This document shows, piece by piece, positions 1 to 9,086 of a stretch of 64,000 bases of DNA. This DNA is from Hydrogenophaga sp. BPS33 (GTDB lineage: Bacteria; Pseudomonadota; Gammaproteobacteria; Burkholderiales; Burkholderiaceae_C). The DNA lies in assembly GCF_009859475.1 (NCBI RefSeq), contig NZ_CP044549.1, positions 372,001 to 436,000 of the forward strand, given 5' to 3'. The notes beneath the pieces were generated by a model. It was not told the DNA's origin, ran no database searches, and worked only from the letters and a program-made list of their open reading frames with translations. The first letter of the stretch is position 1. Every line of letters starts with the position of its first letter. Both the position numbers and the translations under genes were made by a program.

Positions 1-1125
1 CCCAACGGCTTCTACCAGTTCCTGCTGGTGCCGGGCGCGCCCACGGGCGAGTACCGCCTGGAAGCCTCCGCACCGGGCTACACGCCCGCGCCAATCGCCT
101 CCATTCCGCCTGCGCCGGGTGTGCTCACGCCCGCCGGTGCCACGCCTTACCTGGTGCAGGGGCAGGCCGGTCCACCCACCGGCAACCAGCCCACCACCTA
201 CCACCTGCGCATGAACCTCGCGCCGGGCATGCCCGACGTGATCCACAACCACATCCCGCTCGAAGCCTTCGCGGGTGGCGGCCTGTTCCTGCAGAAGCAG
301 GCCGGGCGCGACGTGGTCGAGATCGGGGACTCGGTGCAGTACACGCTGCGCGTATTGAGCCCGAACGGCCCGGCCACCAGCGTGACCATCAGCGACAGCC
401 TGCCCGCGGGCCTGCGGCTGATCCCCGGCACGGTGATGCAGGACGCTGCGGCCGTGGCCGACCCGGCCGGCTCGCCTGGCCCGGTGCTCAGCTTCGCCAT
501 CGGCAACTTCGCCGCCAACACGCCGGTCACGCTCACCTACCGTGTGCGCGTCGGTGTCGGCGCGCAGCAGGGCGACGGCATCAACCGCGCGCAGGCCTTC
601 GGCAACGTCGGTGGCGTGCCGGTGAGTTCCAACCGCGCCGAAGCGCGCATCCGCATCACCGGCGGCGTCTTCTTCCAGGAAGCCTGCGTGATGGGCAAGG
701 TGTTCGTCGACTGCAACGGCAACCGCATCCAGGACGCCGAGGAAGTCGGCATCCCGGGCGTGCGCCTGTACCTGCAGGACGGCACGCACCTCGTCTCCGA
801 CAGCGAAGGCAAGTACAGCATCTGCGGCCTGCCCGCGCGCACCTCGGTGCTGCGCGTGGACCCCACCACGCTGCCCGATGGCAGCCAGCTCGTGACCAGC
901 AGCAACCGCAACGCGCTCGACGCCGGCAGCCTGTTCCTGGACCTGAAGTTCGGCGAGCTGCACCGCGCCGACTTCATCGAAGGCAGTTGCGCGCCGGCCG
1001 TGATGGAGCAGGTGGAGAACCGCCGCCGCCTGGGCCAGATCGTCGCTCCCGTGGTCGATCCCAAGACCTCGCCACCGCGCGTCTTCCGATCGGGCCCGCC
1101 GGCCCGCGTGGGAGGTGCGAAATGA
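1..1125 (+). CDS. C-terminal part of a large DUF11/SdrD-B-type surface protein (5' end outside window)
   Basis: The frame is open from base 1, so only the last ~374 residues of a longer protein are present. Visible residues ~100-215 form a DUF11-type (conserved repeat) beta-sandwich, with GDSVQYTLRV near its start and the typical SDSLPAGL strand. Residues ~225-300 look like an SdrD-B/Cna-B type domain (GKVFVDCNGNRIQDAEE, then SDSEGKYSICGL). Such domains are extracellular stalk or adhesin modules. The stop codon overlaps the start of the next gene (ATGA), so the two are translationally coupled. The tail is low in hydrophobic residues and shows no sorting signal or beta-barrel, so the protein probably relies on another factor for surface attachment. 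Function beyond a surface or secreted structural role is inference. Confidence 0.8.
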   Translation, partial: PNGFYQFLLVPGAPTGEYRLEASAPGYTPAPIASIPPAPGVLTPAGATPYLVQGQAGPPTGNQPTTYHLRMNLAPGMPDVIHNHIPLEAFAGGGLFLQKQAGRDVVEIGDSVQYTLRVLSPNGPATSVTISDSLPAGLRLIPGTVMQDAAAVADPAGSPGPVLSFAIGNFAANTPVTLTYRVRVGVGAQQGDGINRAQAFGNVGGVPVSSNRAEARIRITGGVFFQEACVMGKVFVDCNGNRIQDAEEVGIPGVRLYLQDGTHLVSDSEGKYSICGLPARTSVLRVDPTTLPDGSQLVTSSNRNALDAGSLFLDLKFGELHRADFIEGSCAPAVMEQVENRRRLGQIVAPVVDPKTSPPRVFRSGPPARVGGAK

Positions 1126-4100
1126 ACCCCGCCCGTTTTGCCATGCGACCTGCTGCCCCCTTCCGCGGCGCCCGCCGCCCGCTCGCGCGCGCCCTGACAT
1201 CGGCCCTGCTGCTGTTGCCCCTGGGCGCCGCGCTGGCCCAGACCACCGCCCCGGCGCCGCGCTTCACACCGCTGCAGCCCGGCAACGACCCGGCGCGAGG
1301 CCCCGGTAGCGCGGCGCTGCCTGCGCCCACCACCGCGCTGCCGCTGGCCGCCAGCTGGCGCGCGAGCAGCCTGGCCGACGACGGCCAACTGGTGCTCGCC
1401 GTGGCGCAAGACCAGGTGTTCGCCGACGGCCGCTCGGTGGTTCTCTTGACCGTGCGCCTGTTCGACCGCCAGGGCCAACCCGTGACCACGCCCACCGACG
1501 TCACCGTCAGCACCAACCGGGGCCGCGTGCGCCTGCCCGGCGCGGCCATCGACGAACCGCCGCGCCAGAACCTGCGCGTGAGCGTGAGCGGTGGCGAGGC
1601 CACCGTGGAACTGGTCGCGTCCTACGAACCGGGCGAGGCCGAACTGCAGGTGCAGTCCAGCAACGTGCTCGTGCGCGGCAACGTCGGCATGGTCACCGAG
1701 CGCCGCCCGATGATCGCGGTCGGCGTGGTCGAAGGCGCGATCCACCTCAACCGCCTGGACGCCTCGCAGATCAGCCCGGCGCGCGAGGACGACGGTTTCG
1801 AACTGGAGCTCAAGCGCCACACCAACAGCTTCGACAACGGCAAGGGCTCCATCGGCGGGCGCACCGCGTTCTTCCTCAAGGGCATGGTCAAGGGCGATGC
1901 GCTGCTCACGCTGGCCTACGACTCCGAGAAGGAGAACAACGGCCGCCTGTTCCGCGACATCCAGCCCGACCAGTACTACCCGATCTACGGCGACTCCTCG
2001 CTGCGCGGCTTCGACGCGCAGTCGCGCCAGCGCCTCTACGTGCGGGTCGACAAGGGTTCGTCCTTCGTGCTCTTTGGCGACTTCAACACCGGCACCGGCG
2101 GCCCCGCGCGCGAGCTCAGCCGCCTGAACCGTTCGGTCTCCGGCCTGCAGCTGCACCACGAAGGCGAGACCTTCGAAGCCAACGCCTGGGTCGTGCGCGA
2201 CAACGTGGCGCAGGTGGTGGACGAGCAACCCGCGCGCGGCGTCTCCGGCCCCTACCGCCTCACCAGCAGCGAAGGCATCTCGGGTTCCGAGAAGGTCGAG
2301 ATTCTGACGCGCGACCGCAACCAGCCCTCGATCATCCTGCGCACGCAACCCATGGTGCGCTTCGTGGACTACGAGTTCGAGCCCTTCGCCGGCAACATCG
2401 TGTTCCGCTCGCCCATTCCCTCGGTGGACGCCAACTTCAACCCGATGTCGATGCGCGTCACCTACGAGGTGGAGCAGGGCGGGCCGAAGTACTGGCTGGG
2501 TGGTGTCGACGGCAACTGGCGTATCACCCGCGCACTGGAAGTCGGTGGCAGCTACGTCGAATCGCAAGACCCCTCCGACCCCTACAAACTCAGCGGCGTG
2601 AACGCCACGCTGCGTCTGGGCGAGCAGACCTGGGCCCTGGTGGAGGTGGCGCGCTCCGAACGCGAAGCGCTCGGCAACCGCGGCAAGGGCGATGGTGCGC
2701 GACTCGAATTCCGCCACGAAGGCGAGCGCCTGGACGCGCGCGTGTGGGTCGGCGAGACCGACCGCGAGTTCCACAACATCTCTTCCTCCTACAACGGCGG
2801 GCGCGGCGAAGCCGGCGCGCTGGCGACCTGGAAAGTCAACGAAGACTGGTCGCTGCGCGTGGACGCCATGCGTTCGGAAGACAAGGGCATCGACGCGGTG
2901 CGCGAAACCGCTTATGCCGGCGTGCAATACCAACTCACGCCGAAGTGGGTGGTGGGCGTGGGCCTGCGCCATGTCTCCGACGACGGCGGCGTGCCCAACG
3001 CCTCGTCGGCCTCGGGCGTGAACATCGCCTCCAACGCCGGCTTCACGCCGTTCCAGCTCAACGCGCCGCTGTTCGCCGCCACCCCCGGCCAGACGCGCAG
3101 CTACGACGCGATCTCGGTCAACGCCCAAGGCCAGATCACCGACCGCCTCACCGTGCTCGGCGAAGTCGAGCAGGACGTGTCCAACGCGCGCGGCCAGCGC
3201 ATCACCCTGGGCGCGGACTACCGCCTGAACGAGCGTTTCCGCGCTTACGGCCGCGCCGAAGTGTCCGACGGCCTGGGCGGCATCAACGGCCTGGCCGTGG
3301 ACGGGCGCGAAACCGCGTTCGTGGCCGGCCTCTCCAGCGAGACCATTCGCGACGGCGAGATCTTCAACGAATACCGTTTGCGCGACGCCATCTCGGGCGA
3401 AGACGCGGTCAACGCCATCGGCCTGCGCCAGACCTTCCGCGTGGCCGAAGGCGTGCGCTACAGCGCCAGCGTCGAACACCAGAAAGCGATCGCCGGCGAC
3501 ACCAGCTCGGCCACCGCGCTCACCGGCGGCGTGGACCTCACCTACGACCCCCACTGGCGCGCCACCGGCCGCCTGGAATGGCGCCGCGACCGCAACCACG
3601 ACGCCTGGCTCTCCACGCTCGGCGCCACCGTGAAGATCGACCGCGACTGGTCCCTGCTCGCGCGCAACACGCTGTCGCTGCAACAGGCGCGCCACGCCAG
3701 CGCCTACGACCAGTGGCAGGACCGCTTCCAGATCGGCGCGGCCTACCGGCAGACCGACTTGAACCGCGTCAACGCGCTCGGCCTGTACGAAATGCGCGCG
3801 GAGAAAGACGACAACCCGGGCGTGGACTACCGCCGCACCTCGCACGCCGTGTCGCTGCACGCCGACTACCACCCCAGCCGTCCCTGGTGGCTTACAGGGC
3901 GCCTGGCGGGCAAGCGCGTGAACGAGCAGTTCCTCGGTGGCATGAAGTCGAACTACACCGCGTACCTCGCCGGTGGCCGCATTACCTGGGACCTGACCGA
4001 ACGCTGGGACGTCGGCGCGCAGTACCACGTGATGTGGAGCCCGCAAGGCAACGCGCGGCAGGACTCGGTGGGCATCGAAGCCGGCTACCTCATCAAGTCC

Positions 4101-4286
4101 AACCTGTGGGTGTCCGTGGGCTACAACGTGCGCGGCTTCCGCGACGACGAACTCACCGGCGCGGCCTACACCCGCAAGGGCGTGTACCTGCGCCTGCGCT
4201 TCAAGTTCGACGAAACCCTTTTCCGCGGTGCCGACCCCCACACCAACCGCGCGCTGAGCCCGATGACTTCCGTCGCCCGTCCCTGA
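1122..4286 (+). CDS. Outer-membrane beta-barrel protein with N-terminal Ig-like region
   Basis: The 1054-residue start at 1122 is chosen because it overlaps the previous stop (ATGA) and is followed directly by a signal peptide (Arg-rich start, Leu/Ala core, cleavage after ALAQ near residue 42). An upstream in-frame ATG at 987 would bury this signal. Residues ~85-200 resemble an invasin-like Ig domain (LTVRLFDRQGQPVTTPTDVT). The remainder is a long run of alternating strands rich in Tyr, Arg and Asp, as in TonB-receptor-like or porin-like barrels, ending in YLRLRFKFDETLF and a short tail. It lies between a DUF11 protein and an OmpA lipoprotein in one transcription unit. A role as anchor or exporter of the upstream protein is inference. 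No plug-domain motif was recognised, so a TonB receptor is less likely. Confidence 0.75.
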   Translation: MNPARFAMRPAAPFRGARRPLARALTSALLLLPLGAALAQTTAPAPRFTPLQPGNDPARGPGSAALPAPTTALPLAASWRASSLADDGQLVLAVAQDQVFADGRSVVLLTVRLFDRQGQPVTTPTDVTVSTNRGRVRLPGAAIDEPPRQNLRVSVSGGEATVELVASYEPGEAELQVQSSNVLVRGNVGMVTERRPMIAVGVVEGAIHLNRLDASQISPAREDDGFELELKRHTNSFDNGKGSIGGRTAFFLKGMVKGDALLTLAYDSEKENNGRLFRDIQPDQYYPIYGDSSLRGFDAQSRQRLYVRVDKGSSFVLFGDFNTGTGGPARELSRLNRSVSGLQLHHEGETFEANAWVVRDNVAQVVDEQPARGVSGPYRLTSSEGISGSEKVEILTRDRNQPSIILRTQPMVRFVDYEFEPFAGNIVFRSPIPSVDANFNPMSMRVTYEVEQGGPKYWLGGVDGNWRITRALEVGGSYVESQDPSDPYKLSGVNATLRLGEQTWALVEVARSEREALGNRGKGDGARLEFRHEGERLDARVWVGETDREFHNISSSYNGGRGEAGALATWKVNEDWSLRVDAMRSEDKGIDAVRETAYAGVQYQLTPKWVVGVGLRHVSDDGGVPNASSASGVNIASNAGFTPFQLNAPLFAATPGQTRSYDAISVNAQGQITDRLTVLGEVEQDVSNARGQRITLGADYRLNERFRAYGRAEVSDGLGGINGLAVDGRETAFVAGLSSETIRDGEIFNEYRLRDAISGEDAVNAIGLRQTFRVAEGVRYSASVEHQKAIAGDTSSATALTGGVDLTYDPHWRATGRLEWRRDRNHDAWLSTLGATVKIDRDWSLLARNTLSLQQARHASAYDQWQDRFQIGAAYRQTDLNRVNALGLYEMRAEKDDNPGVDYRRTSHAVSLHADYHPSRPWWLTGRLAGKRVNEQFLGGMKSNYTAYLAGGRITWDLTERWDVGAQYHVMWSPQGNARQDSVGIEAGYLIKSNLWVSVGYNVRGFRDDELTGAAYTRKGVYLRLRFKFDETLFRGADPHTNRALSPMTSVARP

Positions 4287-4308
4287 TCTGTTGAGAGAGA
4301 CCACCCCG

Positions 4309-5364
4309 ATGAACGCCAACCGTTTTCTCCTGACCTTGCTGGCCAGCGCTGCCTTGGCGGGCTGCGCCGTGACCGATCCCCGCGCCACCGACCGCGCCCC
4401 CGGCGCGCAACCGCCCTTTGCCGAGTCCACGCGCTCCACCGACGAGGCCCAGCGCGCCGACCACCGCACGTTGCAGGCGGTGCAGGACCGCCTCGCTGTG
4501 CTGCAGAAAGACGGCCGCGTGCCGGTCACCGGCTACCACTGGGCCAAGGCGCAGTGCTGGCTCGACATGGCCCGCCAGAACTACCACGAGAACGACCGCG
4601 GTCCGGTGGTGGGCGAGGCCCTGGCCGAGTCGGTGAAGATCGTTGACGTGCTGGAAAAAGGCGACACGCCCGCGGTCACGAACCCGCTGATCGGCGGCAG
4701 CGTGAAACTGCGCGACGACCTCTGGGCGCGTGCCGAGCGCGGGCGCACCGGTGCGGGCGCATCCTGCGTGGCCGCGCAGGCCGCGTGCCTGGACGTGCAA
4801 CTCGTGGCCATGGGCCACGAATACGCCGAGGGCGGCTGGCGCCATGCCAACCCCTACATCGGCATGGCCGAGAACATGGCCCGCCGCATGGAAACCGAAC
4901 AGGCGCAGTGCGCCGCCCCTGCGCCCGCTGTGGCGGCCGCGCCGGTGGCCACCGAACGCGTCGTGGAGCGCGTGGTCGAACGCCTGGTGATCGCCACCGA
5001 CGCGCTGTTCGCCTTCGACGGAGCGAACCTGAACGACGCCAGCACCAACGGCCGTGCACGCCTCGACCAGATCGCCCAGCGCGCCAAGGGCCTGCAGGAC
5101 ATCGAACGCATCGTGCTCGTGGGCCACACCGACCGCCTGGGCGACGACGGCTACAACGAGCGCCTGTCGCTGCAGCGCGCCACCACCGTGCGCGACCATC
5201 TGGTCGCACGTGGCCTGGACGCATCGCTGATCACGGTCGAAGGCCGGGGCGAGCGCGAGCCCGTGAAAACCTGTTCGGACAGCCTGGCGCGCACCCGGCT
5301 CATCGACTGCCTGAAGGACAACCGGCGCGTTGAGGTGGAGATTCGCGGGCGGGTGGGGGGCTGA
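4309..5364 (+). CDS. OmpA-family peptidoglycan-associated lipoprotein
   Basis: 351 residues. The ATG at 4309 is chosen over the TTG at 4291 because it gives a canonical lipoprotein signal: MNANRFLLTLLASAALAGC with lipobox LAGC and acylated Cys19. The C-terminal ~115 residues carry the OmpA/MotB peptidoglycan-binding signature: a DALFAFDGANL strand, then VLVGHTDRLGDDGYNERLS, RAxxVRDHL and EGRGEREP. The middle region (~residues 45-215) is helical and has no family that I recognise. The family holds the outer membrane to the cell wall. It follows the barrel gene by 22 bp, so all three surface genes probably form one operon. The gene ends directly before a dispersed repeat. Confidence 0.88.
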   Translation: MNANRFLLTLLASAALAGCAVTDPRATDRAPGAQPPFAESTRSTDEAQRADHRTLQAVQDRLAVLQKDGRVPVTGYHWAKAQCWLDMARQNYHENDRGPVVGEALAESVKIVDVLEKGDTPAVTNPLIGGSVKLRDDLWARAERGRTGAGASCVAAQAACLDVQLVAMGHEYAEGGWRHANPYIGMAENMARRMETEQAQCAAPAPAVAAAPVATERVVERVVERLVIATDALFAFDGANLNDASTNGRARLDQIAQRAKGLQDIERIVLVGHTDRLGDDGYNERLSLQRATTVRDHLVARGLDASLITVEGRGEREPVKTCSDSLARTRLIDCLKDNRRVEVEIRGRVGG

Positions 5365-5366
5365 GA

Positions 5367-5486
5367 CACCCCCCTGCGCCGCTGCGCGGCTTCCCCCCTC
5401 CGTGGCGCGCCTTCGGCGCTTCGAGGGGGGACGGCACCTGGGGCCGGCGCAGCCGTCCCTCGGTGCCCCTGGACGAACTCCCCCTC
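5367..5486 (+). repeat. Dispersed GC-rich hairpin repeat, copy A (forward)
   Basis: This 120-bp unit lies between two convergent genes. Its core is a hairpin: CCCCCCTC at 5393-5400 pairs with GAGGGGGG at 5423-5430, enclosing an inner stem GCGCC-TTC-GGCGC at 5407-5419. It begins with a C-run followed by TGCGCCGCTG and ends near GGACGAACTCCCCCTC. Close relatives occur at 14355, 38101, 49153, 49313 and 59536. It may help end transcription from both sides, although it has no T-run. Confidence 0.85.
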
Positions 5487-5544
5487 AGCCTACGGCCTAC
5501 CAGCCACTCGCCGACCTCTGGGCGGCGTTGCTGTGTGCGTCGCC

Positions 5545-8500
5545 TCACCACACGAGCTTGAAGCCCACCTTGGCGCCGACTGCGCGGGCCTTGGAGCCGT
5601 CGAGCGAGAAGCTGTAGTCCAACGTGGCAAAGGCACTCGCGGCGGGCGAGAGGCCCACCGAGTGGCCCAGCTGCAACTGGCCCCACACACCGCCCAACGC
5701 GGTGTTGAGTCCCACGGCGTTCTGACCGGCCAGGTTGCTGAACGTGGTGCGCGCGTCCGAGCCCAGCTGGTGCCACACGTTCAGCCGCAGCCATGAAAAC
5801 TGCGGCGTGCCCGAGCCCGACGCCGACTGCTTGGACAGGCGCGCGCCCATACGCGCCAGCCAGGCGCCGTTGCGTCGGAAGTCCACGCGCGCGAAACCGT
5901 CCTGGGCGCGGTCGAGGTCGATGTGCTGGTAGACCAGCTGCGCCTGCGGCTCCATCGCCCAGCCTTCGCCCAGCTCATGGGCCAGGCCACCTTCGATCGA
6001 CACGGCATGGCCCCAGCCCCGGGTGCGGATGCGCTGGCCCTGGTTCGACGCGGCGTGGCCTTTGTAGTAGGTGGCCTGGTAGACCGCGTCGAGGTAGGCC
6101 CCGTTGCCCGCCTTGCGCGACCAGTAGCCGCCCAGCGAATAGCCGTTGAACGCCGAGTTGCCCGCATGGCCGCCGGTCACCGCGTCCACCGAGGCCTTGA
6201 TGTCGGCCACACCCAGGAAGACCCCCGTGGTGTCGAACGCGTCCGTGCCGTGCGTCTGGCGGTTCAGGTCCACGCCGACCTGCAGCCCCGAAAGATCGTG
6301 CTCGTACGCCGGGCCGTCGGCCTGGAAACGCTGGGTGAGCTGCTGCGCGCTGCCACCGCGGCGACCCGTTTTGCCCGACTGGCCCCACACCCGCCCCCAC
6401 GCCGCCTGCTGTTCGGCGCGCTCGGCGCCCAGCACCCGGCCATCGCCCAGCCGGTCGTGGTAGTTCGCCAGCATGGCCAGGCCGAGCCGGCTGGTCAGCG
6501 CCGGCACGGCCATGTACACCGGTGTCTGCGCGCTGTAGGTGGGCAGCGTGCCACCGCCCGCCGGCAGCACCATGAAACTGCGCAGGTACCAGTTGCCATC
6601 GGCGGCATCGGCGCCGATGCCGTTGTGGAACAGCTGGTAGTCGTAGGCGCCTGCGGTGACCGGCCCGGGCAACACGAACACGCCGGCTGCCGAAGCGGCC
6701 TTGTCGCGCACCTCCACCAGCTGGATGCCGTTGCCCGGCGTGAACGCGCCGAGCGACGACGGGTCCACCCCCACGTGGACCGTGGTGGGGGCGCCGCCCA
6801 ACTGCGTGCGGTCCACGATCAGCATGTCGGCCTGGCTGTTGACGCCGTCGTTGAGCACCGCGTTCAAGAACAAGTTGCCGCCGTTGGCGATGAAGGTGCC
6901 GGTACCGGGGGCGCTGCCGGCGGCTGCGTTGCTGGTGATCACCAGGCTGTTGCCCACCGCCGCGCCGCGCAGGTCGAGCGTGCCGCTGTGCTGGAACTGG
7001 CCCAGGTTCGTGAGCTGCGCTTGCACCACGTCGGCCCGGTCCAGGCGGTAGAACGTGCTGTCCAGCGGGGTGCTGGCGACCCCGGTGGTGGGCACGTAGT
7101 AGTCTGTCGCGTCCGTGCTGGGGTTGCCGGCCACCGCGCCCAGGCGCACCGTGCTGGCGTTGCTGAACGACGAGGTGGTGCCGTTGCCGAAGTCGGCGCG
7201 GGCGATGCGCTTCGTGTCGCGCGCGCCGTCGCCGTTGGTGTCGGCAAAGTGCCGCAGCTCGAACGTACCGGCGCCGCTGTTGAGGATGGTGTTCGTGCCA
7301 CCGCCAGCCAGCTGCAGGTAGCCGGTGATCGTGCCGTTGTTGTTGACCGTGAGATTGCCAGGCACCTGCAGAAATCCCAGGGCCGCGTCGTCGAACACGG
7401 CGCGGTCTCCCATGGCGCCGATGGTGCCGTCGTTGTTGAGCACACTGGTGCCGGCCGAGGAAATCACCACGCCAGCGGAGCGCATTTGCAAGTCCGGTCC
7501 GATGTCGTCCGCTATGTCCTGCCATCCACCCATCACCGACGCGCCACCGGCCACGTTGACCGTGGCGACGCCCGCCAGCGTGTTGGCGTAGATGCCCACG
7601 CCAAATTTTCCGCTGGCGGTGACCTGGCCCAGGTGGTCCACCCTGGTGGTCGCATTGCCCCTGGCCTGCACGCCCATCGATTGCTGTCCTGTGACTTCGA
7701 CGGACGTCAGGGCGCCTGTGGCGACTTCGATGGCGTTGCTGCCCAGGGCATCGATGCCATGCGAGAGCGCGCCCGAAGTGGTCACGCGCGCGTTGTCCTC
7801 AAGGCCGGCTTCAATCCGCGCGGCGCCGTCCGTAAAGACCCGCAGGCCATGGCTGTTGCCGCCAGAGGTGTTCACGGTGCCATTGCCGCTGACGGTCAGG
7901 GAATGCAGCGCGGTGTTCGTGGCCCACGTGGACGACACGTAGAGCGCATGGGAGTCGCTGTCGGTCGTGCTGACGGTGCCGGTGCTGGTCAGTTGCGAGG
8001 CCCCGAGCCCTTCGCTCTCCACATGGGCACCGTAGCTGCCGTTGCCGGTCATGTTGACCATGCCCTGTACCTCGATCGACGCCACGCCCGAGCCGCTGTT
8101 CGACACATGGACGCCCGTGTTGGTCAGGCCGTTCAGCTCGATGACCCCGGTAGCGGCTTGCGTGGCACTGACGGTGGCCGTGGAATTGGTGTTGCCGATC
8201 AGGCCGCGCATGCCTGCCGATTCGTCCCCGACCAGTCCGATTCGGCCGTTCGAGCGGAGCGACACGCTGCCCACCCCCTCCGTCAGGCCATACAGGCCAA
8301 CGGTCCCGGCCCCGCTGCCTGCTATTTGCCCGGAGCGTTGAAAGATGAGGATGCTGCCCAGGTTGGTCGCGCCGGTCGCTACGCCGGAGGCGGCTGCCGT
8401 GGGGATGGCCCCTGCCACCCCTGCAGTGGTGGCGGTGGTGATGTTGCCCCGCACGTCGATGTTGATGGCGTTGTTGAGCGAGGACTCCACGGAGATGCCA

Positions 8501-8892
8501 TCGGACTGGTCGCCGTCGGTGGTGATGGACACGCCACTGATGAGTTCGACGTTCAGGGTACCGCTTGCACCCCCACCGACCAGTCGCAATCCATCGAAAT
8601 TGGACCCGCTGTCGCGAACAATGTTGATGCCATCGACCAGAATCGAGAGGAAAGTGAGCGTGCCATAGGTAATACCCGACGCGTAGGAGCCGGCGGCATT
8701 GCAAGCGACCTCGTCGCCGGCAGGCACGCCGCATTCGTTGATCGCCCAAGCCGCCGGCGAGCTGAACGCGGCCAGCAGGGCCAACGACAGCAGCTTGATG
8801 CGCGGTGGTGTGGATGCAGGTCGGTGGTGGGTGAATGGCAGGCGTTGGCGTTGCGGGCTGCTCGTCGAGTTTCTTTTGGGTTTGAATGACAT
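5545..8892 (-). CDS. Autotransporter (type Va) with C-terminal beta-barrel
   Basis: 1115 residues. The N-terminus is a long basic signal region (~50 residues) with a hydrophobic stretch LLSLALLAAFSSPAAWA and cleavage after AWA. Residues ~55-800 are a passenger rich in Gly, Asn, Thr and Val that reads as repeated beta-helix rungs (GNGTVNTSGGNSHGL-like units), including a pectate-lyase-like fold with many SG/NN turns. The last ~270 residues form the autotransporter barrel (SRLGLAMLANYHDRLGDGR at its start) and end in the aromatic VGFKLVW. This matches the family rule of a terminal aromatic residue for BAM recognition. No protease triad was seen, so an adhesin or self-associating role is more likely than a protease. 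It is monocistronic and converges on the OmpA lipoprotein gene. Confidence 0.9.
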   Translation of the reverse strand: MSFKPKRNSTSSPQRQRLPFTHHRPASTPPRIKLLSLALLAAFSSPAAWAINECGVPAGDEVACNAAGSYASGITYGTLTFLSILVDGINIVRDSGSNFDGLRLVGGGASGTLNVELISGVSITTDGDQSDGISVESSLNNAINIDVRGNITTATTAGVAGAIPTAAASGVATGATNLGSILIFQRSGQIAGSGAGTVGLYGLTEGVGSVSLRSNGRIGLVGDESAGMRGLIGNTNSTATVSATQAATGVIELNGLTNTGVHVSNSGSGVASIEVQGMVNMTGNGSYGAHVESEGLGASQLTSTGTVSTTDSDSHALYVSSTWATNTALHSLTVSGNGTVNTSGGNSHGLRVFTDGAARIEAGLEDNARVTTSGALSHGIDALGSNAIEVATGALTSVEVTGQQSMGVQARGNATTRVDHLGQVTASGKFGVGIYANTLAGVATVNVAGGASVMGGWQDIADDIGPDLQMRSAGVVISSAGTSVLNNDGTIGAMGDRAVFDDAALGFLQVPGNLTVNNNGTITGYLQLAGGGTNTILNSGAGTFELRHFADTNGDGARDTKRIARADFGNGTTSSFSNASTVRLGAVAGNPSTDATDYYVPTTGVASTPLDSTFYRLDRADVVQAQLTNLGQFQHSGTLDLRGAAVGNSLVITSNAAAGSAPGTGTFIANGGNLFLNAVLNDGVNSQADMLIVDRTQLGGAPTTVHVGVDPSSLGAFTPGNGIQLVEVRDKAASAAGVFVLPGPVTAGAYDYQLFHNGIGADAADGNWYLRSFMVLPAGGGTLPTYSAQTPVYMAVPALTSRLGLAMLANYHDRLGDGRVLGAERAEQQAAWGRVWGQSGKTGRRGGSAQQLTQRFQADGPAYEHDLSGLQVGVDLNRQTHGTDAFDTTGVFLGVADIKASVDAVTGGHAGNSAFNGYSLGGYWSRKAGNGAYLDAVYQATYYKGHAASNQGQRIRTRGWGHAVSIEGGLAHELGEGWAMEPQAQLVYQHIDLDRAQDGFARVDFRRNGAWLARMGARLSKQSASGSGTPQFSWLRLNVWHQLGSDARTTFSNLAGQNAVGLNTALGGVWGQLQLGHSVGLSPAASAFATLDYSFSLDGSKARAVGAKVGFKLVW

Positions 8893-8933
8893 GCGCGACC
8901 TTGTTGAATTTCAGGGGAAATCCGGCGGCGGCC

Positions 8934-8955
8934 GGAGCAGGGGTGCTCCCTTTTT
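8934..8955 (+). terminator. Possible intrinsic terminator on + strand upstream of the autotransporter
   Basis: A perfect 6-bp stem (GGAGCA at 8934-8939, TGCTCC at 8944-8949) with a GGGG loop is followed by CTTTTT. The T-run faces the + strand, where no gene ends, so it could only stop antisense transcription leaving the autotransporter gene. The surrounding stretch 8893-9086 otherwise holds the autotransporter leader; no clear promoter hexamers were recognised. Confidence 0.35.
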
Positions 8956-9086
8956 CTTGAAATCGGAGAACAGGTCGAACTTAGTCGCGAAGGGTCAGAC
9001 TCCGGAATGGGCGACATGGTCGGAGCCGTTTGGCCGGTGGGTGGCCGTTTGAACGGGTCGCCCGACGTCTCTCCCCCTGCCAAGGA

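Noticed and set aside
537..4529. Minus-strand open frame of ~1330 codons opposite the outer-membrane barrel gene
   Set aside because: Shadow of GC-rich codon usage on the opposite strand; the low-complexity Ala/Arg/Val/His-rich translation has no domain, and the + strand gene has a signal peptide and barrel pattern.
5393..5430. Repeat core hairpin as a standard rho-independent terminator
   Set aside because: No T-run follows in either orientation; it is listed as a repeat with a possible termination role only.
5923..8889. Plus-strand open frame of ~988 codons opposite the autotransporter
   Set aside because: Antisense shadow; translation rich in Ala, Arg, His and Gly without motifs, whereas the minus strand encodes a clear autotransporter.
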